Assembly (NCBI RefSeq): GCF_003709565.1
Contig: NZ_QNRC01000013.1
Coordinates: 1-64,000, forward strand
Length of the DNA: 64,000 bases
Direction: 5' to 3'
Source of the DNA: Paracoccus sigandri
GTDB lineage: Bacteria > Pseudomonadota > Alphaproteobacteria > Rhodobacterales > Rhodobacteraceae
The position numbers and the translations under genes are program-made. Under the pieces are notes generated by a model that worked only from the letters and a program-made list of their open reading frames with translations, was not told the origin of the DNA and did not search any database. Within the stretch, counting starts at the first letter, position 1. Every line of letters starts with the position of its first letter. Positions 1-9,130 of this stretch are shown here, piece by piece.

Positions 1-48
1 AAACACATTCTTCGCCAAATCGAGTCCGACCGTGATAATCTCCGACAT
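1..48 (-). CDS. IS110-family transposase, N-terminal fragment
   Basis: Only 16 codons are present, reading MSEIITVGLDLAKNVF from the ATG at 48-46. This is the characteristic start of IS110/IS1111 transposases, which carry the first acidic residue of their DEDD RuvC-like catalytic site in the GLDLAK segment. The family moves DNA by a site-specific mechanism resembling Holliday-junction resolution. The rest of the gene lies outside the window, so whether it is intact cannot be told. The start is supported by a GGAG ribosome binding site a few bases upstream. Confidence 0.75.
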   Translation of the reverse strand, partial: MSEIITVGLDLAKNVF

Positions 49-115
49 GACCGCTCTCCTTTGTGGATCATTGCAGACCCACCTTGGCACACAGATGCCG
101 TCGGGGGGCGGTCAC
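1..115 (-). mobile_element. Left part of an IS110-family insertion sequence (truncated by window edge)
   Basis: The element is read leftward and continues beyond base 1. It is recognised by the first 16 codons of its transposase. In front of the start codon lie a strong ribosome binding site (AAAGGAGA, about 54-62) and a non-coding leader of some tens of bases. The outer boundary is not visible because IS110 elements lack long terminal inverted repeats; position 115 is only my estimate. It abuts the 3' side of rlmH without breaking a gene in this window. Confidence 0.6.
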
Positions 116-157
116 AGCATCAGAGAAAAACAGGCTTGCCGAGAGACGAGGCGGCGC

Positions 158-226
158 TTTCTCTGTTGCCTAAATACCCTCGGGGGTCGCCGGCTGGTGC
201 GCCACCGGTTCAAGAGCCAGCCGGCG
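158..226 (-). repeat. Dispersed hairpin repeat, copy 1
   Basis: A perfect 10-bp stem, CGCCGGCTGG (188-197) with CCAGCCGGCG (217-226), encloses a 19-base loop. On the minus strand it is followed by GGGTATTT and CAACAGAGAAAG. The loop and flank recur at 26252-26325 with few differences. It sits 15 bases past the rlmH stop, so it probably acts as a transcription terminator or REP-like element for rsfS-rlmH. Confidence 0.6.
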
Positions 227-241
227 GCCCGGCCACCGCCC

Positions 242-709
242 TCAGGCCCGATGATAGGGAGAGCCCGCCAGGATCGTCGCCGCCCGGTAAAGCTGCTCGG
301 CCAACATCACGCGGACCAGCATATGCGGCCAGACCATGCGCCCGAAGCTGATCTGCCAGTCCGCCCGCGCCCGCAGCGCCGGGTCCAGCCCGTCCGCGCC
401 GCCGATCACGAAGCAGACGTCGCGCGCGCCGTCGCGCCAGGCGCCCAGCCGCGCGGCCAGGTCCGGCGATCCCGGCTGCTCGCCGCGCTCGTCCAGCATC
501 ACCAGGACGGCGCCCGGCGGGATCGCGCGCGACAGAAGCTCGGCCTCGGCCGCCATGCCGCCGCCGCGCCGGTCCTCGACCTCGGTCACGCCCACGGCCG
601 GAAAACCCAGGCCCCGGCCGGTCCGGGCAAAGCGGTCCAGGTAATCGGAAACCAGCGCCGCCTCGGGGCCCTTCCTCAGCCGCCCCACCGCGGCAATGTC
701 GATCCGCAT
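242..709 (-). CDS. rlmH: 23S rRNA (pseudouridine1915-N3)-methyltransferase RlmH
   Basis: 155 aa, the usual length of this SPOUT-family methyltransferase, which acts on assembled 70S ribosomes at position 1915 (E. coli numbering). It begins MRIDIAAVGRLRKGPE. The C-terminal half carries the family signature: the glycine-rich FVIGGADGL loop that forms the SAM-binding knot, then SFGRMVWPHMLVRVMLAEQLYRA and a terminal SPYHR motif. I chose the ATG at 709 because the homologous sequence starts there; the frame stays open further upstream but antisense-like. It lies 4 bases after rsfS in the same direction, a common alphaproteobacterial pairing, and both are probably co-transcribed. Confidence 0.95.
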   Translation of the reverse strand: MRIDIAAVGRLRKGPEAALVSDYLDRFARTGRGLGFPAVGVTEVEDRRGGGMAAEAELLSRAIPPGAVLVMLDERGEQPGSPDLAARLGAWRDGARDVCFVIGGADGLDPALRARADWQISFGRMVWPHMLVRVMLAEQLYRAATILAGSPYHRA

Positions 710-713
710 CGCC

Positions 714-1136
714 TCAGTTCGTGCCGTGCGGTGCCTCGCGGATGCGGCCAAGCGTGTCGGAGGGCATCCACATCTTTTCCAGCTGATAGAATTCGCGCAC
801 TTCGGGGCGGAAGACATGGACGATCACGTCGTCGGTGTCGATCAGCACCCAGTCGCCGGCATCCTTGCCCTCGATCCGGGGGCTGTGGCCGGTCAGCTGC
901 TTGTAGCGCTCGGCCAGTTTCTCGGCGATCGAGGCCACCTGGCGCGAGCTTCGACCCGAGGCGATCACCATGTGATCCGCCATGGCCGACCGGCCGCGCA
1001 GGTCGATCGTCACGACATCCTCGGCCTTGTCGTCATCCAGCGATGACAGGATGCGGCTGAGAAGCTGGTCGCTGGTCAGTTCTTGCGCCGCGGCGGTCGC
1101 GGCCGGCCGGGCAGCCGGCGAGACGTCTTTTGACAG
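714..1136 (-). CDS. rsfS: Ribosomal silencing factor RsfS, apparent CTG start
   Basis: RsfS binds ribosomal protein uL14 and blocks subunit joining when nutrients are scarce. The protein shows the family pattern LDDDKAEDVVTIDLRGRSAMADHMVIASG followed by DWVLIDTDDVIVHVFRPEVREFYQLEKMW. The only ordinary start codon, GTG at 1013, would delete the conserved LDDDKAEDV segment. Reading upstream in frame there is no ATG, GTG or TTG. A CTG at 1136 lies 7 bases after a perfect GGAGGA, giving a 140-aa protein, so I take CTG as the start. It is followed by rlmH. Confidence 0.85.
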   Translation of the reverse strand: MSKDVSPAARPAATAAAQELTSDQLLSRILSSLDDDKAEDVVTIDLRGRSAMADHMVIASGRSSRQVASIAEKLAERYKQLTGHSPRIEGKDAGDWVLIDTDDVIVHVFRPEVREFYQLEKMWMPSDTLGRIREAPHGTN

Positions 1137-1665
1137 GGTTGTATCCTCCGGTCAGCGCGCCGATCACCCCCGGCGCAGGGGCAATACCAATGTAGCATCG
1201 CACGCCGTTTTCTCAATGCCCAGATCGTTCACCGCTGCGCAATCGCCCGGCAGGCAGGCGGTCGCCCGGCTTGTGCTGGCCAGCGATCCGGCAATCCGCG
1301 CGCAACCGGCGCCGTTCAGCCCGCGACCGACAGCATCACCCCGACCAACCACCACGAATGACATATCGACCGGCCCATGCGATCCTCTTGCGATTCCCGA
1401 TGGGTTCAGCTTGCCGGACAAAAGCTACCATCCGGTAAATCCGGCCACAATTCGCGCCAATATCCTTGTTTCGCGCCGCAAGCCGTCGTAAATGGGTTCC
1501 ATGCATGGATTTGTCTATTTCGACATTCACGACCGCGCGCGCCTGCCGCAGCGCTTCTATGGCGAGACGCTCTGCGTAACGGCGCGGGGCTGAGGCTGCG
1601 CGGGTGATTGCCCGCGCCCCCACCCGCACGCATATCCATTCGCATCACAGCCGAAAGTTCCAGCC
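1137..1665. other. Intergenic region between rsfS and leuC
   Basis: About 530 bases with no gene I can support. It must hold the divergent promoters for rsfS-rlmH and leuCD. The part at 1480-1560 is poorer in G+C than its surroundings and contains a 33-codon open frame (1492-1593, plus strand, MGSMHGFVYFDIHDRARLPQ...) without a convincing ribosome binding site. It has too few Leu codons to be an obvious leu leader peptide. A minus-strand open frame at 1164-1421 has G/C-poor third positions compared with real genes here and no family I recognise. Confidence 0.5.
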
Positions 1666-3099
1666 ATGACGAATACCACCGCCGGTGCCCCGCGCACGCT
1701 CTATGACAAGATATGGGATGCCCATGTCGTCGAACGGCAAGAGGACGGCACCTGCCTGCTGTATATCGACCGCCACCTGGTCCACGAGGTGACCAGCCCG
1801 CAGGCCTTCGAGGGGCTGCGCATGACCGGCCGCAAGGTCCGCGCGCCGGAACGCACCATCGCCGTGCCCGACCACAACGTGCCCACCACCTGGGACCGCG
1901 AAAAGGGCATCGACAACGAGGAATCGCGCATCCAGGTCGAAGCGCTGGACCGCAATGCCCGCGAATTCGGCGTGAACTACTATCCGGTCAACGACATCCG
2001 CCAGGGCATCGTGCATATCGTCGGCCCCGAACAGGGCTGGACCCTGCCCGGCATGACCGTGGTCTGCGGCGACAGCCACACCGCCACGCATGGCGCCTTC
2101 GGCGCGCTGGCCCATGGCATCGGCACCAGCGAGGTCGAGCATGTGCTGGCCACCCAGACGCTGATCCAGAAGAAGTCGAAGAACATGAAGGTCGAGGTGA
2201 CCGGCCGCCTCGCCCCCGGCGTCACCGCCAAGGACGTGGTGCTGGCGATCATCGGCGAGACCGGCACCGCCGGCGGCACCGGCCATGTCATCGAATATTG
2301 CGGCGAAGCGATCCGCAACCTGTCGATGGAAGGCCGCATGACCATCTGCAACATGGCCATCGAAGGGGGCGCCCGCGCCGGGCTGATCGCCCCGGACGAG
2401 ACCACCTTCGCCTATGTCAACGGCCGCCCCCATGCCCCGAAGGGCGCGCAATGGGAGGCCGCGGTCAGCTGGTGGAGGACGCTCTACAGCGACCCGGACG
2501 CGCATTGGGACAAGGTCGTGACCCTGCGCGGCGAGGACATCGCCCCCACCGTCACCTGGGGCACCAGCCCCGAGGACGCGCTGCCGATCACCGCGACCGT
2601 CCCCGCCCCCGAGGATTTCACCGGCGGCAAGGTCGAGGCCGCGCGGCGCAGCCTTGAATACATGGGCCTGGCGGCGGGCACGAAGCTGACCGACATCGCC
2701 ATCGACGCGGTCTTCATCGGCTCTTGCACCAACGGCCGGATCGAGGACCTGCGCGCCGCGGCCGAGGTGCTGCGCGGCCGCAGGCTGGCCGAGGGCGTGC
2801 GCGGCATGGTCGTGCCCGGATCCGGCCTGGTGCGCGCGCAGGCCGAAGAAGAGGGGCTGGACACCATCTTCAAGGAGGCCGGCTTCGAATGGCGGCTGGC
2901 CGGTTGCTCGATGTGCCTGGGCATGAACCCCGACCAGCTGGCGCCGGGCGAGCGCTGCGCGGCGACCTCGAACCGCAATTTCGAGGGGCGGCAGGGCTAC
3001 AAGGGCCGCACCCACCTGATGTCGCCCGCCATGGCGGCGGCGGCGGGCGTGGCCGGCCACCTGGTCGATATCCGCGAATTCGCGGCCGTGACGGCGTAA
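1666..3099 (+). CDS. leuC: 3-isopropylmalate dehydratase large subunit
   Basis: 477 aa, typical for LeuC. With LeuD it isomerises 2-isopropylmalate to 3-isopropylmalate in leucine synthesis, using a 4Fe-4S cluster as in aconitase. The three cluster cysteines are visible: Cys354 in FIGSCTNGR, and Cys414 and Cys417 in [11 protein letters not shown], with the expected 60- and 3-residue spacing. The N-terminal [10 protein letters not shown], the [12 protein letters not shown] loop and EHVLATQT are family hallmarks. leuD follows 12 bases later with its own GGAG ribosome binding site, so the two form one operon. Confidence 0.97.
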   Translation: MTNTTAGAPRTLYDKIWDAHVVERQEDGTCLLYIDRHLVHEVTSPQAFEGLRMTGRKVRAPERTIAVPDHNVPTTWDREKGIDNEESRIQVEALDRNAREFGVNYYPVNDIRQGIVHIVGPEQGWTLPGMTVVCGDSHTATHGAFGALAHGIGTSEVEHVLATQTLIQKKSKNMKVEVTGRLAPGVTAKDVVLAIIGETGTAGGTGHVIEYCGEAIRNLSMEGRMTICNMAIEGGARAGLIAPDETTFAYVNGRPHAPKGAQWEAAVSWWRTLYSDPDAHWDKVVTLRGEDIAPTVTWGTSPEDALPITATVPAPEDFTGGKVEAARRSLEYMGLAAGTKLTDIAIDAVFIGSCTNGRIEDLRAAAEVLRGRRLAEGVRGMVVPGSGLVRAQAEEEGLDTIFKEAGFEWRLAGCSMCLGMNPDQLAPGERCAATSNRNFEGRQGYKGRTHLMSPAMAAAAGVAGHLVDIREFAAVTA

Positions 3100-3111
3100 G
3101 GAGACAGGATC

Positions 3112-3717
3112 ATGGACAAATTCACCACCCTGACCGGCATCGCCGCGCCCATGCCGCTGGTCAATATCGACACCGACATGATCATCCCCAAGCAGTTCCT
3201 GAAGACGATCAAGCGCTCGGGCCTGGGCGTGAACCTGTTCGACGAGCTGCGCTATGACCGCGAGGGCAACGAGATCCCCGATTTCGTCCTGAACCAGCCC
3301 GCCTGGCGCGACGCGCAGATCCTCGTCGCGGGCGACAATTTCGGCTGCGGATCGTCGCGCGAACATGCCCCCTGGGCGCTCTTGGATTTCGGCATCCGCT
3401 GCGTGATCTCGACCAGCTTCGCCGACATCTTCTTCAACAACTGCTTCAAGAACGGGATCCTGCCGATCACCCTGCCGCAAGAGGCCGTGGACGCGCTGAT
3501 GGAGGATGCCCGCAAGGGCGCCAATGCCCGCATGACCGTCGACCTGGAAAACCAGACGGTCAGCAGCTCGGACGGCCAGGAGTTCCATTTCGACATCGAC
3601 CCGTTCCGCAAGCATTGCCTGCTGAACGGGCTGGACGATATCGGCCTGACCATGGAAAAGGCGCCCGCCATCGACAGGTTCGAGACGCAAATGGCGCAGG
3701 CCCGGCCCTGGATCTGA
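3112..3717 (+). CDS. leuD: 3-isopropylmalate dehydratase small subunit
   Basis: 201 aa, the normal length of LeuD, which forms the swivelling domain that completes the LeuC active site. It begins [29 protein letters not shown], the standard start, and contains [17 protein letters not shown], the conserved substrate-contact loop, then the [17 protein letters not shown] motif. The start ATG lies after AAGGAGACAGG. The 3' end is overlapped in another frame by the start region of the next gene, a putative secreted hydrolase. Confidence 0.97.
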   Translation: MDKFTTLTGIAAPMPLVNIDTDMIIPKQFLKTIKRSGLGVNLFDELRYDREGNEIPDFVLNQPAWRDAQILVAGDNFGCGSSREHAPWALLDFGIRCVISTSFADIFFNNCFKNGILPITLPQEAVDALMEDARKGANARMTVDLENQTVSSSDGQEFHFDIDPFRKHCLLNGLDDIGLTMEKAPAIDRFETQMAQARPWI

Positions 3718-4802
3718 GGGTCCTCGGCTGCGCCCTGGCGCTGGCCCTGCCGGCATCCGGCGCGGCAGGCGATTCGGCAGGCGATTCGGGGGGCGATCCG
3801 CTGCGCATCGCGACATGGGACCCCGGCCTGACGCGCGACGGGCCGGGGCTTCTGCTGCGCGACATCCGGGCGGGCGACGAGCAGGTGCTGGCCGCCGCGC
3901 AGGTGATCGCCACGGCCGCACCGGACGTGATCCTGCTGACCGGGATCGACTGGGACCATGACGCGCTGGCCCTGGCCGCCTTCTCCGGGCTGCTGGGCGA
4001 TGCCGGCCATCCGATGCCGCACCACTTCACCGCGCGGCCCAACAGCGGCATGGCCACCGGGCTCGACCTGGACGGGGACGGGCGCCGTGGCGGGGCCGGC
4101 GACGCGCAGGGTTTCGGCCGGTTCAGCGGCCAGAACGGCATGGCGATCCTGTCGCGCCTGCCGCTGGGTCCGGCGGTCGATCACTCGGACGTCCTGTGGC
4201 GCGACCTGCCCGGCAACCTGATGCCCGACGGGACGTCCCCGGAAGTCGCCGCGATCCAGCGCCTGTCCTCGACCGCGCATTGGGACGTGGCGGTCCAGAC
4301 CCCGGACGGGCCGCTGCATCTGCTGGCCTGGGCCGCGACGCCGCCGGTCTTCGACGGCCCCGAGGATCGCAACGGCCGCCGCAACCATGACGAGGCCGCC
4401 TTCTGGCTGCACCACCTGCCCGAGGCGCCCTTCGTGCTGATCGGCAACATCAACCTGGACCTGGTCGATGGCGAGGGCCGCCCCGAGGCTTTGCACGCGC
4501 TGCTGGACCATGCCGCCGATCCGGCCCCCCGCGGCGCGTGGCAGCCGCCGCAGGACGGCGCGAATGCCGGCCATCGGGGCGATCCGGCACTGGATACGGC
4601 CGAATTCGCCAGCGACGGGCCGGGCAATCTGCGCGTCGACTATATCCTTCCCGCCAGGACGCTGGCGGTTGCCGGCAGCGGCGTGCTGTGGCCCGCACCA
4701 GAAGATCCGCTGGCCGAAGCCGTGGCGATGGCCTCGAACCACCGGCTGGTCTGGGTCGACCTGGCGCCCGGCGCGCAGATGGCTGTCCGCACCGACGACT
4801 GA
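3708..4802 (+). CDS. Endonuclease/exonuclease/phosphatase-family protein, probably exported
   Basis: About 364 aa from a CTG at 3708; a TTG at 3615 would add a 31-residue polar leader. The fold is assigned from RIATWDPGL near the start, [56 protein letters not shown] and [10 protein letters not shown], the order seen in the endonuclease/exonuclease/phosphatase superfamily. The first 20 residues ([20 protein letters not shown]) look like a signal peptide that overlaps the leuD end, so translation probably starts at a weak codon or by coupling. Odd points: the metal-binding Asn of the usual TWN motif is Asp, the catalytic Asp of the usual GDxN is Asn, and the SDH motif reads SNH. Substrate unknown. 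Confidence 0.75.
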   Translation: MDLRVLGCALALALPASGAAGDSAGDSGGDPLRIATWDPGLTRDGPGLLLRDIRAGDEQVLAAAQVIATAAPDVILLTGIDWDHDALALAAFSGLLGDAGHPMPHHFTARPNSGMATGLDLDGDGRRGGAGDAQGFGRFSGQNGMAILSRLPLGPAVDHSDVLWRDLPGNLMPDGTSPEVAAIQRLSSTAHWDVAVQTPDGPLHLLAWAATPPVFDGPEDRNGRRNHDEAAFWLHHLPEAPFVLIGNINLDLVDGEGRPEALHALLDHAADPAPRGAWQPPQDGANAGHRGDPALDTAEFASDGPGNLRVDYILPARTLAVAGSGVLWPAPEDPLAEAVAMASNHRLVWVDLAPGAQMAVRTDD

Positions 4803-4867
4803 CGCCTCGCCCGATGCCGGCTGACGCGAATGTCCCGCTGCGGCCAACCATGCAGGCATCACCTGCC

Positions 4868-5233
4868 TCACATCCGATGCGGCTTTTTGCCCGCCGATCG
4901 CGCCAGCTCCAGCAGCACCTCGGCGCGTCCGAACTCCTTCGCGGCCTCGGCGCGGGCCTTTTCGAAACGCGGGGTCATCCGCTCCAGATCGCCGACCGCC
5001 CGGCTCAGTTCGCGCGCCGAACGCGCGGCCTGGGCGCTGGCGATGCGCGCCTCGGCCACCGACAGCGGCGCGCCGCTCTCATAGCATTGCCGCAACGCCG
5101 CCTGCAGCGAATCGACCTTCTGCCGGGCCAGGGTCATGTGGCCGCTGAAGGCCGCGAATTTCTTCAGCTCCCGCTCGGCCTTGATCCGGGCGATCCGTTC
5201 CAGCAGCGCAAGCTTCCCCGCCTCGGTCACCAT
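4868..5233 (-). CDS. Coiled-coil protein at the end of the flagellar operon, FliJ-like in type
   Basis: 121 aa, rich in Ala, Glu, Arg and Lys, predicted helical and coiled-coil almost throughout (LLERIARIKAERELKKFAAF and EKARAEAAKEFGRAEVLLEL). The start ATG overlaps the flhB stop by 7 bases, so it is the last gene of the fliL-to-flhB arm. Size, charge and position fit a FliJ-type export chaperone or stalk protein of the flagellar ATPase, but I see no FliJ signature that proves it. A general flagellar accessory protein is the safer reading. Confidence 0.6.
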   Translation of the reverse strand: MVTEAGKLALLERIARIKAERELKKFAAFSGHMTLARQKVDSLQAALRQCYESGAPLSVAEARIASAQAARSARELSRAVGDLERMTPRFEKARAEAAKEFGRAEVLLELARSAGKKPHRM

Positions 5234-6291
5234 CCGGCCCGCGCCCTTTCGCGCATCTTCTCGGCAAAGCGGATCGCGGCGGCGACGGCGGCGAAATGCT
5301 CGCGCCGGATCTCCTTGCCGATATCGACCGTGGCGTGCAGGGCGCGGGCGCAGGGCGGGTCGGACCAGATCGGGACCTTGTGGTCCTTCGCCCGTTCCCG
5401 GATGCGCGCGGCGACCTCGTCGGTGCCCTTGGCCAGGCAGACCGGCGCCCGCCCGCTGCCGCGCTTCCATTCCAGCGCCACCGCGTAATGCGTCGGGTTT
5501 ACGATGACCACATCCGCCCGCGCCACATCCGCCAGCATCTGCTTCGAGGCCATATCGACGGCCCGCTGCCGCCGCGCGGCCTTCATGTGCGGATCGCCCT
5601 CGACCTCCTTGTATTCGTCCTCCATCTCCTTGCGGGTCATGCGGTTCTTCTGCAGATGTTCGTGCCGCTTCCACAGGAAATCCAGCACCGCGAACCCGGC
5701 CGAGATCGCCAGCGCCATCATCAGGACCTGCCCCAGCAGGCTGCCGAGCCCCAGCGCCCAGGTGGTCCCAGACCCCAGCGCGCTGCCCGCCAGCCGCTGC
5801 CACAGCAGGCCGAACAGGTACCAGCCGCCCAGGCAGACGAAACCGGCCTTCCCGACCGAGATCGCGAAAGTGACCAGGCCGGACTTGCCGAACTTCTGGC
5901 CGGCATTCTTCACCGGGTTGATCCGCTTGAAGTCGAAGGCCAGCTTCTTGGGCGAAAAGATCAGCGCGCGCGGCGTGATCAGCCCCAGGAAGATCGCGAC
6001 CAGCGGCACCATGGCCAGCGCGACCAGCGCCAGGCCCGCAAATCGCCACAGCGACCCGGCCAGGCCGAAGACCGAATCCAGCGGCCAGCCGTCCGATCCC
6101 ATCGAGCGCGCGGCCATGGACAGCCAGTGCTTCACCGCATAGCCGGCGCCGATGGCGAAGCCCAGCCAGGCGCCCAGATACATCATCGCCACGTTGATCT
6201 CGGTCGAGCGCGGGATGTCGCCCTGCTCGCGCGCCTTGCGCAGCTTCTGCTCGGTCGCCTCATATTGCTTGTCGCTGCTGTCCTCGCTCAT
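5227..6291 (-). CDS. flhB: Flagellar type III export switch protein FlhB
   Basis: 354 aa. FlhB is the inner-membrane gate protein that switches export from rod/hook to filament substrates. It starts MSEDSSDKQYEATEQKLRKAREQGDIPRS, the canonical cytosolic leader with the conserved EKT/ATEQKL helix, followed by four membrane segments and a cytosolic domain. The autocleavage motif NPTHYAVAL is intact, as is the following DEVAARIRERAKDHKVPI segment. Its ATG overlaps the fliR stop as ATGA, so fliR and flhB are translationally coupled. Confidence 0.96.
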   Translation of the reverse strand: MSEDSSDKQYEATEQKLRKAREQGDIPRSTEINVAMMYLGAWLGFAIGAGYAVKHWLSMAARSMGSDGWPLDSVFGLAGSLWRFAGLALVALAMVPLVAIFLGLITPRALIFSPKKLAFDFKRINPVKNAGQKFGKSGLVTFAISVGKAGFVCLGGWYLFGLLWQRLAGSALGSGTTWALGLGSLLGQVLMMALAISAGFAVLDFLWKRHEHLQKNRMTRKEMEDEYKEVEGDPHMKAARRQRAVDMASKQMLADVARADVVIVNPTHYAVALEWKRGSGRAPVCLAKGTDEVAARIRERAKDHKVPIWSDPPCARALHATVDIGKEIRREHFAAVAAAIRFAEKMRERARAGW

Positions 6292-7043
6292 CGCGGCCCC
6301 GGCATGGTGAAATCGAGGATTGCCTCGGCCCAGATCGAGACGATCATCGGCGCAAGGATCGCCAGCGCGGCCAGCGCCAGCATGATCGCCGCCGGAGAGC
6401 CGATGAAGACCACCGGCAGCGCCGGCATGACGCGGTTGATGACCCCGGAGAGCGCCTGGAACAGGAACCCGCCGAGGCTGAACGGCGCCGCCAGCAGCAT
6501 CGCCAGCCCGAAGCTGTAGGCGAGGATCCTGATCGCCTCGGGCGCGAAGACCGCGACATCGGGCCATCCGCCCGGCGGCCACAGCACGAGGCTGTCGGCG
6601 ATCAGCTGCACCAGCATCACCGGCAGGCCAAGCGCCATCAGGATCGCCATGCCGCCCAGATGCAGCAGGTTGCCGATCGGATGGGGCGCATATTCGTTCG
6701 GCGCGCCGACGATCTGCGACAGCGAGGCGGTGGCCGCGATGGCCGAGGTGGCCATGTCGATCGCCATCGCCATCAGCCGCAGCAGCCCGCCCCCCGCCAG
6801 GCCGATCAGGGTTTCCCCCGCAACCTGCGCCAGGATGCCGGTCACCGTGCCGGGCGCGGCCAGCGGCGCCGCATGTCCGGCCAGAAGCGGCGAGACCGCC
6901 ATCGCCAGCGAGATCTTGACACGCGCCGGAACGGTCCGCTCGCCCAGGCCCGGCAGCGCAAGGAAGAAGGCCTGGACCCGCACATAGGTCAGCACCAGCG
7001 ACCATTCCAGCCCCGGAACCAGTCGGGCCAGGTCCTCCCACAT
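6288..7043 (-). CDS. fliR: Flagellar export apparatus protein FliR
   Basis: 251 aa, about the usual 250-260. FliR, with FliP and FliQ, forms the helical export gate in the centre of the MS ring. The protein is almost all hydrophobic helices; YVRVQAFFLALPGLGERTVPARVKISLAMAVSP near the N-terminus is the family signature. Its ATG overlaps the last base of the flhA stop (TGATG) and its own stop overlaps flhB. Note that fliQ, normally next to fliR or fliP, is not in this window. Confidence 0.94.
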   Translation of the reverse strand: MWEDLARLVPGLEWSLVLTYVRVQAFFLALPGLGERTVPARVKISLAMAVSPLLAGHAAPLAAPGTVTGILAQVAGETLIGLAGGGLLRLMAMAIDMATSAIAATASLSQIVGAPNEYAPHPIGNLLHLGGMAILMALGLPVMLVQLIADSLVLWPPGGWPDVAVFAPEAIRILAYSFGLAMLLAAPFSLGGFLFQALSGVINRVMPALPVVFIGSPAAIMLALAALAILAPMIVSIWAEAILDFTMPGPR

Positions 7044-9130
7044 CAGGCGGCCTCGATCGTCGAGACGAAGTTCAGTTCCACGGAAGGGTCGACCTCCTCG
7101 AAGCCCAGGACCGGCACCGAGATCCCGTTCGAGCCCAAGACCGCGCGGACCACGCGCCGGCGGTGGTCGGGGGCCACGATGACGGGCCGCAGCGCGGGGT
7201 CCGAGAGGGTCAGCGCCTTGCGGGCCGAATCCAGCAGCCGCCGCGACAGGGTGGGCGTGACTGCCCCGCCGCCACTGCGGCCGGTTTCGCTGTCGGCGCG
7301 GACGAATTCGGCCTCCCAGGCCGGGTGCAGCTGGACCGCGCTGATCACTCCCGCCTCGCTTGCATATTGCTGCGAGATCTGCCCGCGCAGGCGCTTGCGC
7401 ACCAGTTCGTAAAGCGTCTCGGCGGAATCGATGGCGCGGAACTCGGCGATGGCATCGACGATCAGCGGCAGGTTGCGGATCGACACGCGCTCCTCCAGCA
7501 GCGCGCGCAGCACCGCAAGCAGGGTTTCGGGGCTGACCTTGTCGGGGATCATGCTTTCGAAATAGCGGCGGTAACGCTCGGCCCGCGCGGGGTCCGAGAT
7601 CGCCTTCAGCTCCTCGATCTGGCGCTGCATCGCCGACAGGGTCAGAAGGGCGGGCAGGTTGGTCTTCACGACCTCCATCAGATGGGTGGACAGCACCTCC
7701 ATCGGCGTGACGACCGTGGCGCCAAGCGTCGCCGCATCGTCCTGGTCGTCGCGCAAAATCCAGCGCGCCGGGCTGGAATAGACCGGCTCGCGCACCTCGG
7801 CGCCGCGCAGCTGCCGCAGGATCGGGTCCGGGCCGAGGGCCAGCACCTCCTGCGGCCGCAGGCTGCCGCGTCCCCGCACGACTCCCTGCACCCGGATCAC
7901 ATAGTCGCCCGGCGCCAGTTCCTCGGTATCGGTGATACGCACATCCGGCAGGATCAGCCCATAGTTCCGCACGATATGGATGCGCAGGTTGTTGATGCGC
8001 GTGCCCAGCCCGCGCGCCTGGTCCAGCGCGATGGCGATCAGGTCGGTGCCGATCTCGACGCTGATCTCGTCGGTGTCCAGCACGTCGCCGATGCGGCTGG
8101 CGGGGCGGATCGCGGGTTCCTCCTCGATGGCGGGATCTTCGGGCTCAGCCGTGGAACGCCGCGCCAGATGCCAGGCAAGCGCGCCCGAGATCGCGGCGAT
8201 CGTCAGGAACAGCGCCCGCGGCATCCCGGGAATGAACGAGACGACGATCATCGCCCCCGCCACGATGGCGGCGGGTTTCCAGCTGCGCACGAATTGCGAG
8301 GACAGCAGCTGCGCGGTCGGATCGGTCGCGCCGCCGCGCGACAGAAGCAACGCCGCGGCCATCGAGGTGATCAGCGCGGGGATCTGCGTCACCAGCCCGT
8401 CGCCGATCGTCAGATGCGAATAGGTCGCGACCGCTTCCCCCAGTGCCATGCCATGCAGGCCGATGCCGACGGCCAGCCCGACGATCAGGTTGATCAGCGT
8501 GATGACGATCCCCGCGATCGCGTCGCCCTTGACGAATTTCGACGCGCCGTCCAGCGAGCCGAAGAAGCTGATCTCGCTTTGCTCCTGCGCCCGGCGGCGG
8601 CGCGCCTCGGCATGGTCGATCGCGCCCGAATTCAGGTCGCCGTCGATCGCCAGCTGCTTGCCCGGCAGCGAATCCAGCGCGAAACGCGCCGCGACCTCGG
8701 CCATGCGGGTCGAGCCCTTGGTGATGACCATGAAATTGACGACCGAGATCACCGCGAAGACGGTCAGCCCGACCAGCAGCGAGCCGCCGGCGACGAAGCC
8801 CGCAAAGCCGTTGATGACATGGCCCGCGGCCTCGGGCCCGCTATGGCCCTGCGTCAGGATCAGGCGCGTCGAGGACACGTTGAGCGACAGCCGGATCACC
8901 AGGCTGATCAGCAGAAGCACCGGAAAGGCCTGGAAATCCGTGGGCTTGTCGACCAGGGACGCCATGACCAGCACCAGCGTGGCGCTGGCGATCGACAGCG
9001 CGATGCCCAGGTCCAGCATGCCGGGCGACATCGGGATCACCATGGAGACCACGATCAGCACCAGCGCGCCGGTCACGATGATCGGCGCATCGAGGAACCT
9101 GCCGGAGGTCACGGCGGCAATAGCCTTCAT
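7043..9130 (-). CDS. flhA: Flagellar export gate protein FlhA
   Basis: 695 aa, normal length. FlhA forms the nonameric export ring that couples proton flow to substrate transfer. The N-terminal half has about eight membrane helices; the conserved FHIPEP-type cytosolic loop begins ARFALDSLPGKQLAIDGDLNSG and continues DHAEARRRRAQEQSEISFFGSLDGASKFVKGDAIAG. The C-terminal half is the soluble substrate-docking domain (GTRINNLRIHIVRNYGLILPDVRITD). The start ATG overlaps the preceding small gene by 4 bases. Confidence 0.97.
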   Translation of the reverse strand: MKAIAAVTSGRFLDAPIIVTGALVLIVVSMVIPMSPGMLDLGIALSIASATLVLVMASLVDKPTDFQAFPVLLLISLVIRLSLNVSSTRLILTQGHSGPEAAGHVINGFAGFVAGGSLLVGLTVFAVISVVNFMVITKGSTRMAEVAARFALDSLPGKQLAIDGDLNSGAIDHAEARRRRAQEQSEISFFGSLDGASKFVKGDAIAGIVITLINLIVGLAVGIGLHGMALGEAVATYSHLTIGDGLVTQIPALITSMAAALLLSRGGATDPTAQLLSSQFVRSWKPAAIVAGAMIVVSFIPGMPRALFLTIAAISGALAWHLARRSTAEPEDPAIEEEPAIRPASRIGDVLDTDEISVEIGTDLIAIALDQARGLGTRINNLRIHIVRNYGLILPDVRITDTEELAPGDYVIRVQGVVRGRGSLRPQEVLALGPDPILRQLRGAEVREPVYSSPARWILRDDQDDAATLGATVVTPMEVLSTHLMEVVKTNLPALLTLSAMQRQIEELKAISDPARAERYRRYFESMIPDKVSPETLLAVLRALLEERVSIRNLPLIVDAIAEFRAIDSAETLYELVRKRLRGQISQQYASEAGVISAVQLHPAWEAEFVRADSETGRSGGGAVTPTLSRRLLDSARKALTLSDPALRPVIVAPDHRRRVVRAVLGSNGISVPVLGFEEVDPSVELNFVSTIEAA

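Noticed and set aside
1164-1421. 85-codon minus-strand frame upstream of rsfS
   Set aside because: Third positions are clearly less G/C-rich than in true genes here, there is no ribosome binding site, and I recognise no family; could still be a decayed gene end.
1645-3921. 758-codon open frame on the minus strand opposite leuC-leuD
   Set aside because: Antisense artefact of high-GC codon use; the plus-strand genes are unmistakable leuC and leuD, and the minus product has no family resemblance.
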